This document shows positions 50,776-58,662 of a stretch of 64,000 nucleotides of DNA, one piece after another. The notes under the pieces are model-generated. The model had not been told where the DNA came from, ran no database searches, and saw only the letters and a program-made list of their open reading frames with translations. Made by a program: the position numbers and the translations under genes. Source of the stretch: Mesobacillus subterraneus (GTDB lineage Bacteria; Bacillota; Bacilli; Bacillales; Cytobacillaceae); assembly GCF_023715485.1 (NCBI RefSeq), contig NZ_JAMBOF010000004.1, forward strand, positions 62,001 through 126,000, given 5' to 3'. Position 1 is the stretch's first letter. Each line of letters opens with the position of its first letter.

Positions 50776-52164
50776 TCACAGATCGAAGGAAAGCTGCTCC
50801 GTCTCCAGATTCTTTTTTACCTTGCTCTCTTTTCTATTGTCATTTATCCTCTGATAATGAAGCCGAGCTTGTTTGTTCGCTTTTACCACATCTACAATGG
50901 GGGGTTCATAGCCGAGACTGTAAAAACCCGGGTAAAGCCAAGGTTCATGGATGTACTCCTCTGGAATGCGGTTCAGTTCGGGTACATATCTACGAATGAA
51001 TGCCCCCTCAGGATCAAGCTGTTTGCCAACTTTAACAGGATTGATAATCTTCCCTTTCCCTGATATGCCCGATTGCTGCAGGACATGGAAGTCATGAATA
51101 ACCGGCTCATAATCCAAAAACAATTTTGCCAATCCCTCTGATGGTTTTCGGCAGTCCTGAAGCAATGATTTACAAATAAAAGAAAGGACTACTCCCCTTA
51201 ACGTGAAATTTAACCACCCGGTTTTGTCAAGACTCCTCATGGCGGCATCAATGATCGGTATTCCCGTTTTCCCATTTATCCAGTGCTGGTACCATTCCTC
51301 ATTCCATTCCTTTTTCAGTTGGCCTTCATTAGAATTATTATCAATCACTTTAGTGCCGTTACAAATCTTCGCACGGGATACGAGCTTTGATAAAAAATCT
51401 TCAAGCTGAAGCTTCTCTTTCTCAGATTCACACGATTGAATTCTTTCGCTTGTTCTTTGGAAAATTGTCCTCACAGAGATATTTCCCCAAGTAATATAAG
51501 CAGAAAGTCTGGATGATGAAAGGGAGGACGGTATTGGCTTCTGGTGGTTTTCGATGTAATTTGCGAACCTGCCTTCAAGGAACGAATCCAGAGTCTCAAA
51601 TCCCTTCAATTCCCCGCCCTGTTGTCCGAAACGGATTTTCCTGCCTTCGACTTTAAAATTTTGCAGTTTTCTAAGATCTGTAAAAAGGATCCCAGGAACA
51701 TGTGCCGGAACTTCAATCCTTTTAAGAGAATCATTTACTGGTTCCACTAGATAGGACTTCAAAACGCTATTTAAAAGCTTGTTCGAGACTCCTTCCAAGT
51801 CTGGGCCATATGTCATCAGTTGCTGTTTATTTTCAGCTATCCATTTTACGCCGGCTGTGCTTTTTACAGCATTTTCCTTATGGGTAAATACATTGATTGA
51901 TCCAAATGATTGGAGCAACTCTTCCAGCACAGCTTCAATCTCGCCAATTGCGAAAAAGAGTTCCCCGCCGTGTTCTTGTATTTGCTTTGAAAGCTCCTCA
52001 AGACTTTCAATGACAAACTGCAAATGGCGGACAGAGAGCTCTGTACCTTGCCATTTTGAAGGCACAAAGACATAAAGGGGTAAGACTTCCCCTAATTTAG
52101 CCGCTTCGGATAATGGCTGATGATCAGTAATCCGCAGGTCTTTATCAAAGAGAACGATGTTCAT
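50776..52164 (-). CDS. Cryptochrome/photolyase family protein, divergent
   Basis: This 462-residue protein has the N-terminal alpha/beta photolyase domain (NIVLFDKDLRITDHQPL, GEVLPLYVFVP) and a C-terminal FAD domain with GKTGIPIIDAAMRSLDKTGWLNFTLRGVVLSFICKSL. Standard photolyases follow this with HNRxRM and then NxGxWQWxAG; here the corresponding stretches are NFTLRG and HDFHVLQQSG, so conserved FAD and tryptophan positions are replaced. IINPVKVGKQLDPEGAFIRRYVPEL is typical. It may repair DNA with altered chemistry or act as a photoreceptor. GGAGTG supports the ATG at 52164. The stop is 4 bases from that of the EamA gene and no terminator lies between. Confidence 0.82.
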   Translation of the reverse strand: MNIVLFDKDLRITDHQPLSEAAKLGEVLPLYVFVPSKWQGTELSVRHLQFVIESLEELSKQIQEHGGELFFAIGEIEAVLEELLQSFGSINVFTHKENAVKSTAGVKWIAENKQQLMTYGPDLEGVSNKLLNSVLKSYLVEPVNDSLKRIEVPAHVPGILFTDLRKLQNFKVEGRKIRFGQQGGELKGFETLDSFLEGRFANYIENHQKPIPSSLSSSRLSAYITWGNISVRTIFQRTSERIQSCESEKEKLQLEDFLSKLVSRAKICNGTKVIDNNSNEGQLKKEWNEEWYQHWINGKTGIPIIDAAMRSLDKTGWLNFTLRGVVLSFICKSLLQDCRKPSEGLAKLFLDYEPVIHDFHVLQQSGISGKGKIINPVKVGKQLDPEGAFIRRYVPELNRIPEEYIHEPWLYPGFYSLGYEPPIVDVVKANKQARLHYQRINDNRKESKVKKNLETEQLSFDL

Positions 52165-52256
52165 CAAACTCACTCCATTTACCAGGCCGTTTCTACCCTT
52201 TACCCTGAAAATTCAACTATGGCATCCTCATTGGCTGCTATACATTTATTACCAAC

Positions 52257-52398
52257 CGCCGTTTGCGCATAAATTGTTGTTTTCCGAACCAAGTTTCCAT
52301 CCAGTAATATCTTGGCTTCAAGCTCTTTTCGAGAAGGTTCCTTAACAGGGATTCCATTAAAACTCGAAATACCTTGGTTGTGAAGGCAAAAAAGTTTA
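52257..52398 (+). repeat. Dispersed intergenic repeat, copy C (internal deletion)
   Basis: The block reads GCGCATAAATTGTTGTTTTC, CGAACCAAGTTTCCATCCAG, AGCTCTTTTCGAGAAGG and ATTAAAACTCG, matching copies A and B. About 22 bases present in the other two are missing before TTGGTTGTGAAGGC. It lies between the photolyase and DUF3307 genes. Confidence 0.8.
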
Positions 52399-52413
52399 CC
52401 TTAAAAAGTGTTA

Positions 52414-53286
52414 CTAAATTAGGATTTCTCTTAAAATGATTCCGAATAATATTCCCAAAAACATTGATGTTAAAGTGCCCAGAAGAAAATACTCTGCCCA
52501 ATCACGGTCATCCATTTGTTTAAACCGGGCTATGGATTTTGCAGTCACAATGAAGGCGATCGCCGGGTACGAACCGTAGAATGTTAGCAGGATGACGAGC
52601 AGCCGTTCAATATAACCAATAAGTTTCCCGCGTGACATATCATGCTTATTAAAAATCATATAGCTGTATTGCTCTGACAGCCCTTTTTCACCATTGCTAT
52701 TTTTCGGGTATACAGACTCTTTCAGCTCATTCTTAAACGTATACTTTCCTTCAAAGGTTAAAAGCTGGCCTGGCAGCGAGCCAAGCAGTATCCTGATGAG
52801 ATGTCCGCTGACAGTCGTTCCTAAAATTAAAATGATTACAGTGAACAGAATCGCATTTGGCACACTTAACTGGCTCTCATTTTTCATCAGTAATTCTGTG
52901 ATTCTATCAGTTACTGAAACTATCGGTATACTATAAAATAACTGAAGTGCAATCAGAATCATAAATAGATGAAGAAGCTGATCCAACACAAAAAACCATA
53001 ATTTATTGAGATTTTCGCTGTCGGTATATTTATCAACAAGTTTTATTTTTGAAATGTCAATCACGAAATGCGTAAAAGCTATAAAGAGCACAGGCCAAAC
53101 GATAGCAATCAGAGGGTCTGCGATATCATTAACAATGAGCCATCCTCCAGACAGCACAGCTGTATTCACGAATAAATGATGGAGTATATGCTTTTTAATA
53201 TACTTCAGCTTGTCCTGCACCATGAAATCGGTCTGCAGGTAAAAATCAGCTATTAAATGTGCAATGATTAAACTTAATAAAAGCAT
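52414..53286 (-). CDS. DUF3307 family membrane protein
   Basis: This 290-residue protein has about 6-7 hydrophobic spans. The start LLLSLIIAHLIADFYLQTDFMVQDK is the DUF3307 hallmark, with HFVIDISKIKLVDKY downstream as a second histidine-aspartate motif. AAAGGAG lies 5 bases before the ATG at 53286. It directly follows the SatD gene (21 bases apart), and the SatD-DUF3307 pair occurs in many Firmicutes. The membrane protein and the soluble SatD partner may form a signalling or transport unit. Function unknown. Confidence 0.87.
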   Translation of the reverse strand: MLLLSLIIAHLIADFYLQTDFMVQDKLKYIKKHILHHLFVNTAVLSGGWLIVNDIADPLIAIVWPVLFIAFTHFVIDISKIKLVDKYTDSENLNKLWFFVLDQLLHLFMILIALQLFYSIPIVSVTDRITELLMKNESQLSVPNAILFTVIILILGTTVSGHLIRILLGSLPGQLLTFEGKYTFKNELKESVYPKNSNGEKGLSEQYSYMIFNKHDMSRGKLIGYIERLLVILLTFYGSYPAIAFIVTAKSIARFKQMDDRDWAEYFLLGTLTSMFLGILFGIILREILI

Positions 53287-53307
53287 GCCTGCTCCTTTCA
53301 TCGGGTC

Positions 53308-54051
53308 CTAGAGACAGAATATTTCCTGGACCTGACCTTTTATATAGTCTCTGATTTTTTTTTCGAGGATGTTTGATTTATACTTCTTCAATTCCTCAAA
53401 CTCTTTAGCCTGCAGAGAGTCCAGTACATTTGCAATAGCGTGATAACTGCCTAGCACCTGCTCGCTATGCCCCTTTTTAAAATGGCTGTAGATGGTTGGA
53501 GCTGATCGCTTCATGAGCTCAGCAACAGCATTTTGTTTTTCATATACCAGATATAACGAGCAAACAAGGCGCTGGACTTCAGTCTGCTGGATGTTGAGTG
53601 CATGCTGCAGCTTAAGCATTCCATTCAATAAAGTCTGCAGTTCAGGATCTTGAATGTTACCTTCGAAAGTGAAGGATTCTCTGTCTTTTTGCTTTTTTAG
53701 TGTATCGTTCGCTGTTCTTGCTTGCTTCACCAATGGATGGATCCACTTTTCAATATCAATTTCGTCTACTCTTTTATCGATGCTCCCAAAAGCGAGGCCG
53801 AAATATGGTTTGTTATTTTCAAACTTCCAAATACGGCTGATGAAAAACGCCGTTATAAAGGCAGAAGAGTATCCATCTGCAACGAAAATCAGCTCATCCC
53901 CTGAACGGTGCTTTACCTGTATAGAGGCGAGGTTCTGGAACCACTCTTTTACCGATCTCTCAATATCCGCTATATAATCGCTTAATTCCTCTCTATGCCT
54001 TGCTGAAGAAGATTCCGTTACATCCATGATAAATACAGAAACAGGCCTCAT
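53308..54051 (-). CDS. SatD family protein
   Basis: This protein of about 247 residues has the N-terminal SatD domain: RPVSVFIMDVTESSSARHREELSDYIADIERSVKEWF then VKHRSGDELIFVADGYSSAFITAFFISRIWK. The ferredoxin-like order with SGDEL recalls a nucleotidyl-cyclase palm, but the catalytic metal residues are not clearly kept. The C-terminal helices end with KRSAPTIYSHFKKG, which looks like a helix-turn-helix. AGGTGG lies 7 bases before ATG 54051. It is the first gene of an operon with DUF3307, downstream of an inverted-repeat promoter. SatD in streptococci is linked to stress tolerance. Confidence 0.82.
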   Translation of the reverse strand: MRPVSVFIMDVTESSSARHREELSDYIADIERSVKEWFQNLASIQVKHRSGDELIFVADGYSSAFITAFFISRIWKFENNKPYFGLAFGSIDKRVDEIDIEKWIHPLVKQARTANDTLKKQKDRESFTFEGNIQDPELQTLLNGMLKLQHALNIQQTEVQRLVCSLYLVYEKQNAVAELMKRSAPTIYSHFKKGHSEQVLGSYHAIANVLDSLQAKEFEELKKYKSNILEKKIRDYIKGQVQEIFCL

Positions 54052-54077
54052 TGCCATTCCACCTAACATCGGATAAT

Positions 54078-54142
54078 TAGACTAATTAGTATAATTTTAT
54101 ATAAATTAGATAGTATAGTCAAATTTATTCGATATTAGTCTA
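54078..54142 (-). promoter_or_regulatory. Promoter with inverted repeats upstream of satD
   Basis: TAGACTAAT (54078-54086) and its complement ATTAGTCTA (54134-54142) flank an AT-rich promoter. On the minus strand TTGACT lies 17 bp before TAAAAT, between the two arms. A further partial copy, CTAATTAGT, is next to the first arm. This suggests an operator for a dimeric repressor, possibly SatD itself. Confidence 0.5.
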
Positions 54143-54224
54143 TTCTGCTTAACTTTTTTTATACCAAAGTTGTTTGTTATTATCGTAACAAGAGCATATG
54201 TTCGGTTCAATGGGTAAAAGTGTA

Positions 54225-54253
54225 CAAAAAAAGAGCCACAAGGCTCTTTTTTA
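54225..54253 (-). terminator. Terminator of ppiB
   Basis: AAAAAAAGAGCC-ACAA-GGCTCTTTTTT is a near-perfect palindrome with T-runs in both directions, 6 bases past the ppiB stop. Confidence 0.92.
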
Positions 54254-54258
54254 TAATC

Positions 54259-54696
54259 CTATTCTTCTGTTACTTCAACTTTCTCCATTACATCGCCATT
54301 GCGCATCGCCTTAGCAGCTTCAAGACCAGAAGTCACTTTTCCGAAAACAGTGTGGACACCGTTCAAATGCGGCTGGGATTCGTGCACGATAAAGAACTGG
54401 CTTCCGCCTGTGTCTTTACCTGCATGTGCCATTGAAAGTGAGCCTGGTACATGCTTATGCGGGTTGCCTTCTGTTTCACACTTGATTGTGTAGCCAGGAC
54501 CGCCAGTACCTGTTCCATTCGGGCATCCTCCCTGACTTACGAAACCTGGAATTACACGGTGGAAAGACAAACCATTGTAGAAACCTTCGTTTGCAAGCTT
54601 TTCGAAGTTTGCAACTGTTCCTGGAGCTTCATTAGGGTAAAGTTCAAATTCGATTTTCTCACCATTCTGCATTGTTATGTATCCTTTTTTAGCCAT
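54259..54696 (-). CDS. ppiB: Peptidyl-prolyl cis-trans isomerase PpiB (cyclophilin)
   Basis: This 145-residue cyclophilin is a cytoplasmic folding enzyme that speeds proline cis-trans isomerisation. Conserved elements are [77 protein letters not shown]. The active-site Phe-His-Arg and Gln residues are present. AAGGAG lies 9 bases before the ATG at 54696. The length is like B. subtilis PpiB (143). It is monocistronic. Confidence 0.95.
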   Translation of the reverse strand: MAKKGYITMQNGEKIEFELYPNEAPGTVANFEKLANEGFYNGLSFHRVIPGFVSQGGCPNGTGTGGPGYTIKCETEGNPHKHVPGSLSMAHAGKDTGGSQFFIVHESQPHLNGVHTVFGKVTSGLEAAKAMRNGDVMEKVEVTEE

Positions 54697-54790
54697 GAAA
54701 ATCATCTCCTTGTGTTAAAATCATTGTTATCATACCACTTTTCCAAATAAAAATGAAAGTCATCTACCCTTTGTCGCTTAAAATTGTATT

Positions 54791-54958
54791 TTTCCAACAT
54801 GATTGTGTTAAAATATAATTGCCTCTGCCGAACATTCGCTTGTTGCGGGACACTTAACCACTGTACGGACGGCAGGGGCCCTGCTTTTGCAGGCTTACTT
54901 TCGGGGCAGATCTAAATATGATAAAGAGAACCTTACCGCGGTAAGGTTTTTATTTTTG
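54791..54958 (+). ncRNA. Orphan small RNA candidate
   Basis: A promoter TTTCCA-17-TATAAT (54791-54796, 54814-54819) is followed by a structured stretch. GCCTCTGCCG (54821-54830) pairs with CGGCAGGGGC over 10 bp, then comes a hairpin CCTGC-TTTT-GCAGG. It ends in a strong terminator AACCTTACC-GC-GGTAAGGTT followed by TTTTATTTTT (54929-54956). No open reading frame with a ribosome binding site lies in the transcript of about 130 nt. It does not match 6S, SRP, tmRNA or the riboswitches I know. The 602-bp gap 54697-55298 holds this and the 21-bp array; nothing else was seen. Confidence 0.6.
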
Positions 54959-55051
54959 TTTTCAGCTGAGTTAAAATCATCTTTATTAGAACTTTCGTTT
55001 TGATATTTCAATTACCTTATTATCTGTTAGAATTTAAAAACAAAGTTAAAA

Positions 55052-55170
55052 AGTAAAATAAATTTACATTTTAGTTAATTAAAATCAGAATAAGGTAAAT
55101 TAAAAAGAAGTTATGGTAAATTAACATTACTTATTGGTAATTAAATTACTTCTTGGTTAATGACCGCAAG
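55052..55170. repeat. Array of 21-bp spaced direct repeats ahead of vanZ
   Basis: Related 10-mers begin at 55052 (AGTAAAATAA), 55073 (AGTTAATTAA), 55094 and 55115 (GGTAAATTAA twice), 55136 (GGTAATTAAA) and 55155 (GGTTAATGAC). The steps are 21, 21, 21, 21 and 19 bp, two turns of DNA. An inverted AATTACC lies at 55010. The array lies 130-250 bp before vanZ and could be a multi-site operator or a tandem duplication. Confidence 0.65.
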
Positions 55171-55298
55171 CTATCCTATTTGCATCTTGATATTTTAGAA
55201 GATTCGAGATAAATATTTTGTTCCTTTTCTATAAAATTACTTAAAATGCTCATGCTTTACAAAAAAATTCATGGGTTTCTTATTAAACAGGAGGGGCT

Positions 55299-55793
55299 AT
55301 GTTAAATTTAATAGATATCAGACACAAGAAATTGTTGACAGCAGCTTCATATACTCTGTTTATTCTCTACATAATCATTGCCGCAGCCCTGTTATTTTTC
55401 AGCCCATACAGGCAGGCTGCCTACGAATTAAATTCTTCAGGAACCAACCCATATAATATTATTCCATTCAAAACAATCTCAGATTACATAAAAGCTTCAT
55501 CACATATCAATCAAAGTATCTGGATGTCGAACCTGTTCGGCAATGTGCTTGCTTTTCTTCCATTAGGATTCTTTCTGCCCTTGTTGTTTAGAAGGTTTAT
55601 CGGCTTTTGGAGGACATTATGGATCGTCTTCCTGGCAACTTCGATAGTAGAAGGTGTGCAATTTGTAACCCGGGTGGGCAGCTTCGATGTCGATGATATC
55701 ATTCTGAATACAGTTGGAGGAGCACTGGGCTATCTGTTATTTTGGATTATTTATCGCCTTGTAATGAAAAAGGTGGCCATTCATGAAAATTAG
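55299..55793 (+). CDS. VanZ family membrane protein
   Basis: This 164-residue protein has four hydrophobic spans and the VanZ signature: NPYNIIPFKTISDYI, then WMSNLFGNVLAFLPLGFFLPLLF, ATSIVEGVQFVTRVGSFDVDDIILNTVGGALGYLLFW. VanZ-like proteins confer low-level teicoplanin resistance in enterococci, but most chromosomal copies have no known function. AGGAGG is 4-5 bases before the ATG. It overlaps the following GNAT gene by 11 bases, so the two are translated together. The array of 21-bp repeats lies upstream. Confidence 0.9.
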   Translation: MLNLIDIRHKKLLTAASYTLFILYIIIAAALLFFSPYRQAAYELNSSGTNPYNIIPFKTISDYIKASSHINQSIWMSNLFGNVLAFLPLGFFLPLLFRRFIGFWRTLWIVFLATSIVEGVQFVTRVGSFDVDDIILNTVGGALGYLLFWIIYRLVMKKVAIHEN

Positions 55794-56238
55794 AATGCTT
55801 AGAAATGAGGAGCAGCCGCCGTGGAACCTGCTCCTCATGGCAGATCCTTCAAAAGATATGGTATCCAGCTATTTAAAAGGCGGTATATGTTATATATCAG
55901 AAACGGCAAACAGCCAGACTCAGGGCGTAATTGTCATGCTCCCAACTTCAAAGGAAAAATTAGAAATCATGAATCTCGCAGTCGATGAAAGAATGCAGGG
56001 CAAAGGGGTTGGCACCAAGCTTCTGAGGCATGGCATTATGTATGCAAAAGAAGAAGGTTACAAAACCATCGACATTGGAACAGGAAACTCCAGTATCTAT
56101 CAGTTAGCATTATATCAGAAAGTCGGCTTCCGTATCATGTCAATAGAGCATGACTTTTTCACAATGAATTATCCGGACCCCATTTTCGAAAATGGGATCC
56201 AGTGCCGGGATATGATCCGGTTATCTATGGAAATATAA
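55783..56238 (+). CDS. GNAT family N-acetyltransferase
   Basis: This 151-residue protein has the GNAT fold: the acetyl-CoA binding EIMNLAVDERMQGKGVGTKLLRHGIMYAKEEG (Q/RxxGxG/A motif, QGKGVG) and the C-terminal YQKVGFRIMSIEHDFF. It transfers an acetyl group from acetyl-CoA to an amine. AGGTGG lies 6 bases before the ATG, within the 3' end of vanZ, which it overlaps by 11 bases. It ends in a shared bidirectional terminator. The substrate is unknown, and the overlap with vanZ suggests a common purpose, perhaps in envelope-drug modification. Confidence 0.9.
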   Translation: MKIRMLRNEEQPPWNLLLMADPSKDMVSSYLKGGICYISETANSQTQGVIVMLPTSKEKLEIMNLAVDERMQGKGVGTKLLRHGIMYAKEEGYKTIDIGTGNSSIYQLALYQKVGFRIMSIEHDFFTMNYPDPIFENGIQCRDMIRLSMEI

Positions 56239-56275
56239 AAGACAATCCAATTTATCTGGATTGTCTTTTATATTT
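56236..56275 (+). terminator. Bidirectional terminator between the GNAT and mug genes
   Basis: TAAAAGACAATCCA and TGGATTGTCTTTTA form a perfect 14-bp stem with a 7-base loop, followed by TATTTTT. The right arm overlaps the stop codon of the convergent glycosylase gene. Confidence 0.9.
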
Positions 56276-56783
56276 TTAATTGCTTAATCAAAGCAGGAAT
56301 ACCTTTATAAATCCCAACAACCTCATCCATCTTCATCCTCACCAACCCGCTTGAAGATGGGGCGACGAAATCTATGGTGCCGGTTACGACTGCTTCATCC
56401 TGCTCCCCCCATGGAATGTCTTTCCTGCCGCTGTATTGCTGATAGACGCCCTTGCCAACAAAACAGACGATCTTGGGGCGGTATTTTTCGATCTTTCCCT
56501 TTAACTCTAGCTTCCCCTGCTTATATTCCTCTTTGGTAATTTCATCTGCGGCCTTTGTCGGTCTTGCCACAATATTCGTCATTCCATAGCCCAAATCCAC
56601 AAGCTTGTAATCTTCAGCAGTATCGTACTTTCTTGGTGTAATCCCAGCCTCAAATAGTATTTTCCAGAACCGATTGTTTGGATTGGCATAATGATGGCCA
56701 GTCTCAGACGAGCTGATACTAGGATTAAATCCAACAAAAATGACGTCGAGATTTTCACGTAAATGATCAGAAATCGGATCCAA
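56268..56783 (-). CDS. mug: Mismatch-specific uracil/thymine-DNA glycosylase (Mug)
   Basis: This 171-residue DNA repair enzyme of the Mug/TDG group has the active-site motif VIFVGFNPSISSSETGHHYANPNNRFWKILFEAG (GxNPS at residues about 18-22, with the catalytic Asn), DLGYGMTNIVARPTKAADEI and a C-terminal VAPSSSGLVRM. It removes uracil or thymine opposite guanine. It starts at TTG 56781-56783, with GGAGGAG 8 bases upstream. It is monocistronic and of normal family length. Confidence 0.92.
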   Translation of the reverse strand: MDPISDHLRENLDVIFVGFNPSISSSETGHHYANPNNRFWKILFEAGITPRKYDTAEDYKLVDLGYGMTNIVARPTKAADEITKEEYKQGKLELKGKIEKYRPKIVCFVGKGVYQQYSGRKDIPWGEQDEAVVTGTIDFVAPSSSGLVRMKMDEVVGIYKGIPALIKQLKI

Positions 56784-56833
56784 CTTTCCAACTCCTCCCC
56801 AGTTTAGATAACAATTATGTATTTATAGCTGAA

Positions 56834-57079
56834 TCACCAATACCGAGGCGGCAGGTCATTGTGTTTGCATATTCCTTTAAAAAGCCTCAAATAGAACAGA
56901 AACTCGTCATAAAACATCGTTTCGGTACTTTCAAATGAATAGGCATCAGAAAAGCGGTCCAAAAGTTCGACATCTACGCTGTCCTCTATGCCGCTGAGCC
57001 ACATTTTATATCCGTGCTGCTCATAAACATCCGATAGTCCTGCCCACTCGAACATTTCTTCCATATCTCTTTCACCCAT
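56834..57079 (-). CDS. Hypothetical protein, 81 residues
   Basis: This acidic small protein, rich in aromatic residues, begins MGERDMEEMFEWAGLSDVYEQHGYKMWLSGIEDSVDVELLDRF and ends HNDLPPRYW. It is predicted to be all-helical and cytoplasmic. AAGGAG lies 7 bases before the ATG, which supports a real gene. There is no recognised motif. It lies between the glycosylase and the formate dehydrogenase genes and has no overlap with either. Confidence 0.65.
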   Translation of the reverse strand: MGERDMEEMFEWAGLSDVYEQHGYKMWLSGIEDSVDVELLDRFSDAYSFESTETMFYDEFLFYLRLFKGICKHNDLPPRYW

Positions 57080-57139
57080 TTTATCACTCCTTCGTCTTTC
57101 ACCTCCATTTTTCCATTCTTTTACTTGGCTTATACTAAA

Positions 57140-57166
57140 AGATAAGCCGAGTTATTAAACCCGGCT
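57140..57166 (-). terminator. Terminator of fdhD
   Basis: On the minus strand AGCCGGGT-TTAATA-ACTCGGCT, with one G-T pair, is followed by TATCTTTT. The stem overlaps the stop codon of fdhD. Confidence 0.8.
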
Positions 57167-57976
57167 TTCAGTAAGACTGTAATTTGCATCTGCAATTCGT
57201 TCTGGGTGAGTATATACGTTCATGGAGCGATTCCGGATGAAGCCAATTGTTGTGATTCCAAGTTCATCTGCTAGCTTGAGGGCAAGTTCTGTAGGTGCAG
57301 ACTTGGACAGCACAATCGGACATCCAATTTTTGCTACCTTGAGTAAAATTTCCGAAGAAATCCGCCCGCTGAAAGCAATCACTTTATCATGGATTGGGAT
57401 ATCATTTTTCAAGCAATGGCCGTAAATCTTATCAAGGGCGTTATGACGCCCGATATCCATCCGCGATACCACCGGTCCGAACAAACTGCATAGAGCCGCA
57501 TTATGGACCCCTCCAGTGTTTTGGAATAACTCGGCAGCATCCTGCATTTCCTTCATCAGCCGGAAGCAGTCATTGACTTCAATCTCTGTTTTGACGCCAT
57601 GAAGGTTCTTGGCTGTAAGAGCGTCTGTGGCAAACACGAAGCCTGAACGGCTCGCCCCGCAGCATGACGTTAAATACCGCTTTCCCTGCAAACCTTTATA
57701 GAATGGATTTTCCCTGGATGTCTTTACATGCACGAACCCTTCTTTTTCCTGAATCCAAATATCCTTAATGTCACTATATTTCCTGATCATTCCCTCTGAT
57801 GCAAGGTATCCGACTACCATATCTTCGATGTAATCCGGAGTACAGACCATCGTAACGAATTCCTGCCCATTCACCTTCACAGTGACTGTATATTCCGTTA
57901 CCACGCTGTCTTCCATTCTTTCGGCCTGGCCATCTCCAAAACGAAGGATTTCCCTTTTGACTTCGACTGGTTTCAC
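57155..57976 (-). CDS. fdhD: Formate dehydrogenase sulfurtransferase FdhD
   Basis: This protein of about 273 residues delivers sulfur from a cysteine desulfurase to the molybdenum cofactor of formate dehydrogenase, which is needed for activity. The sulfur-carrying cysteine pair is in YLTSCCGASRSGF, with NTGGVHNAALCS and DIGRHNALDKIYG further on. I prefer the GTG at 57976, which follows GAGAGGGTGG by 5 bases; a GTG at 58006 would add 10 residues but has no ribosome binding site. It lies downstream of the fdhF-DUF1641 genes in the same direction, separated by a terminator. Confidence 0.93.
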   Translation of the reverse strand: MKPVEVKREILRFGDGQAERMEDSVVTEYTVTVKVNGQEFVTMVCTPDYIEDMVVGYLASEGMIRKYSDIKDIWIQEKEGFVHVKTSRENPFYKGLQGKRYLTSCCGASRSGFVFATDALTAKNLHGVKTEIEVNDCFRLMKEMQDAAELFQNTGGVHNAALCSLFGPVVSRMDIGRHNALDKIYGHCLKNDIPIHDKVIAFSGRISSEILLKVAKIGCPIVLSKSAPTELALKLADELGITTIGFIRNRSMNVYTHPERIADANYSLTESRV

Positions 57977-58061
57977 AACAGCCACCCTCTCTAATTTAAA
58001 TTTCACCTATCAGTCACTTACTTTTAACCAATTACATTCTTTATCAAACTTATAGGTATTT

Positions 58062-58093
58062 GAAAAAGCAGGCTAACAAGCCGTTAAGCCTGC
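58062..58093 (-). terminator. Terminator of the fdhF-DUF1641 operon
   Basis: On the minus strand GCAGGCTTAAC-GGCTT-GTTAGCCTGC, with a one-base bulge, is followed by TTTTTC. Confidence 0.85.
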
Positions 58094-58110
58094 CGCCTGC
58101 CCGTATCATT

Positions 58111-58662
58111 TTATCTGTGTTCCAAAGTGCCTTCCTGACTCTGGTGCAGATCCTGGTCTTCTGGAAGCTGGGTCGTCCTTTCCAATCCGCTTGTATCCTC
58201 TCCCATGCCCTTCAGGAATTCGAAAAGTAATGTAAGGGCACTATTGATTTCCGGATCCTTGAGGGATCTCACGATATCAAAATAGCCTAGTTTATCCTCT
58301 GTTTCCTTGTATTCTGCTACTCTGGCAATTCCTGAATTCAACTTTAACAGCAATGGTTCCAGTTGCTGGACATTGATTGTGCCGAGTACGCCTACCATTA
58401 ATAGCAGGTTTTTCAGTGTATTAGTGGCTTCAGGTTTGTCAGCAGCTTTTACCAGTACATTCAACACCTTGTCACCTTCACTGAACAATCCGCCAAGCAG
58501 GGACAGTACCCCACGGTCATGCATATGCTTAATGACATCTAAAGATTGGAAAATAGCATCCTTGTTATCTAGCAATGCAGTCTCTAATTCTTCGAGGTCC
58601 TTCCTTCTTCTCTGCTCTTCAGACAATTCAATCTGCTGAATTTTCGTTATCGCTTTAGCCAT
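58111..58662 (-). CDS. DUF1641 family protein (YrhD-like)
   Basis: This 183-residue helical protein has the DUF1641 core [61 protein letters not shown]. Its ATG overlaps the 3' end of fdhF by 8 bases, so translation is coupled. The same pair is yrhD-yrhE and yjgD-yjgC in B. subtilis. It is thought to serve formate dehydrogenase as an accessory or electron-transfer partner, but the function is not established. No cofactor motif or signal peptide is seen. Confidence 0.9.
   Translation of the reverse strand: MAKAITKIQQIELSEEQRRRKDLEELETALLDNKDAIFQSLDVIKHMHDRGVLSLLGGLFSEGDKVLNVLVKAADKPEATNTLKNLLLMVGVLGTINVQQLEPLLLKLNSGIARVAEYKETEDKLGYFDIVRSLKDPEINSALTLLFEFLKGMGEDTSGLERTTQLPEDQDLHQSQEGTLEHR

Noticed and set aside
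54791-54958. The structured RNA region as an FMN, 6S or SRP RNA
   Set aside because: Only the short TTTCGGGGCAGA stretch resembles an FMN element; the rest of each family's core is missing.
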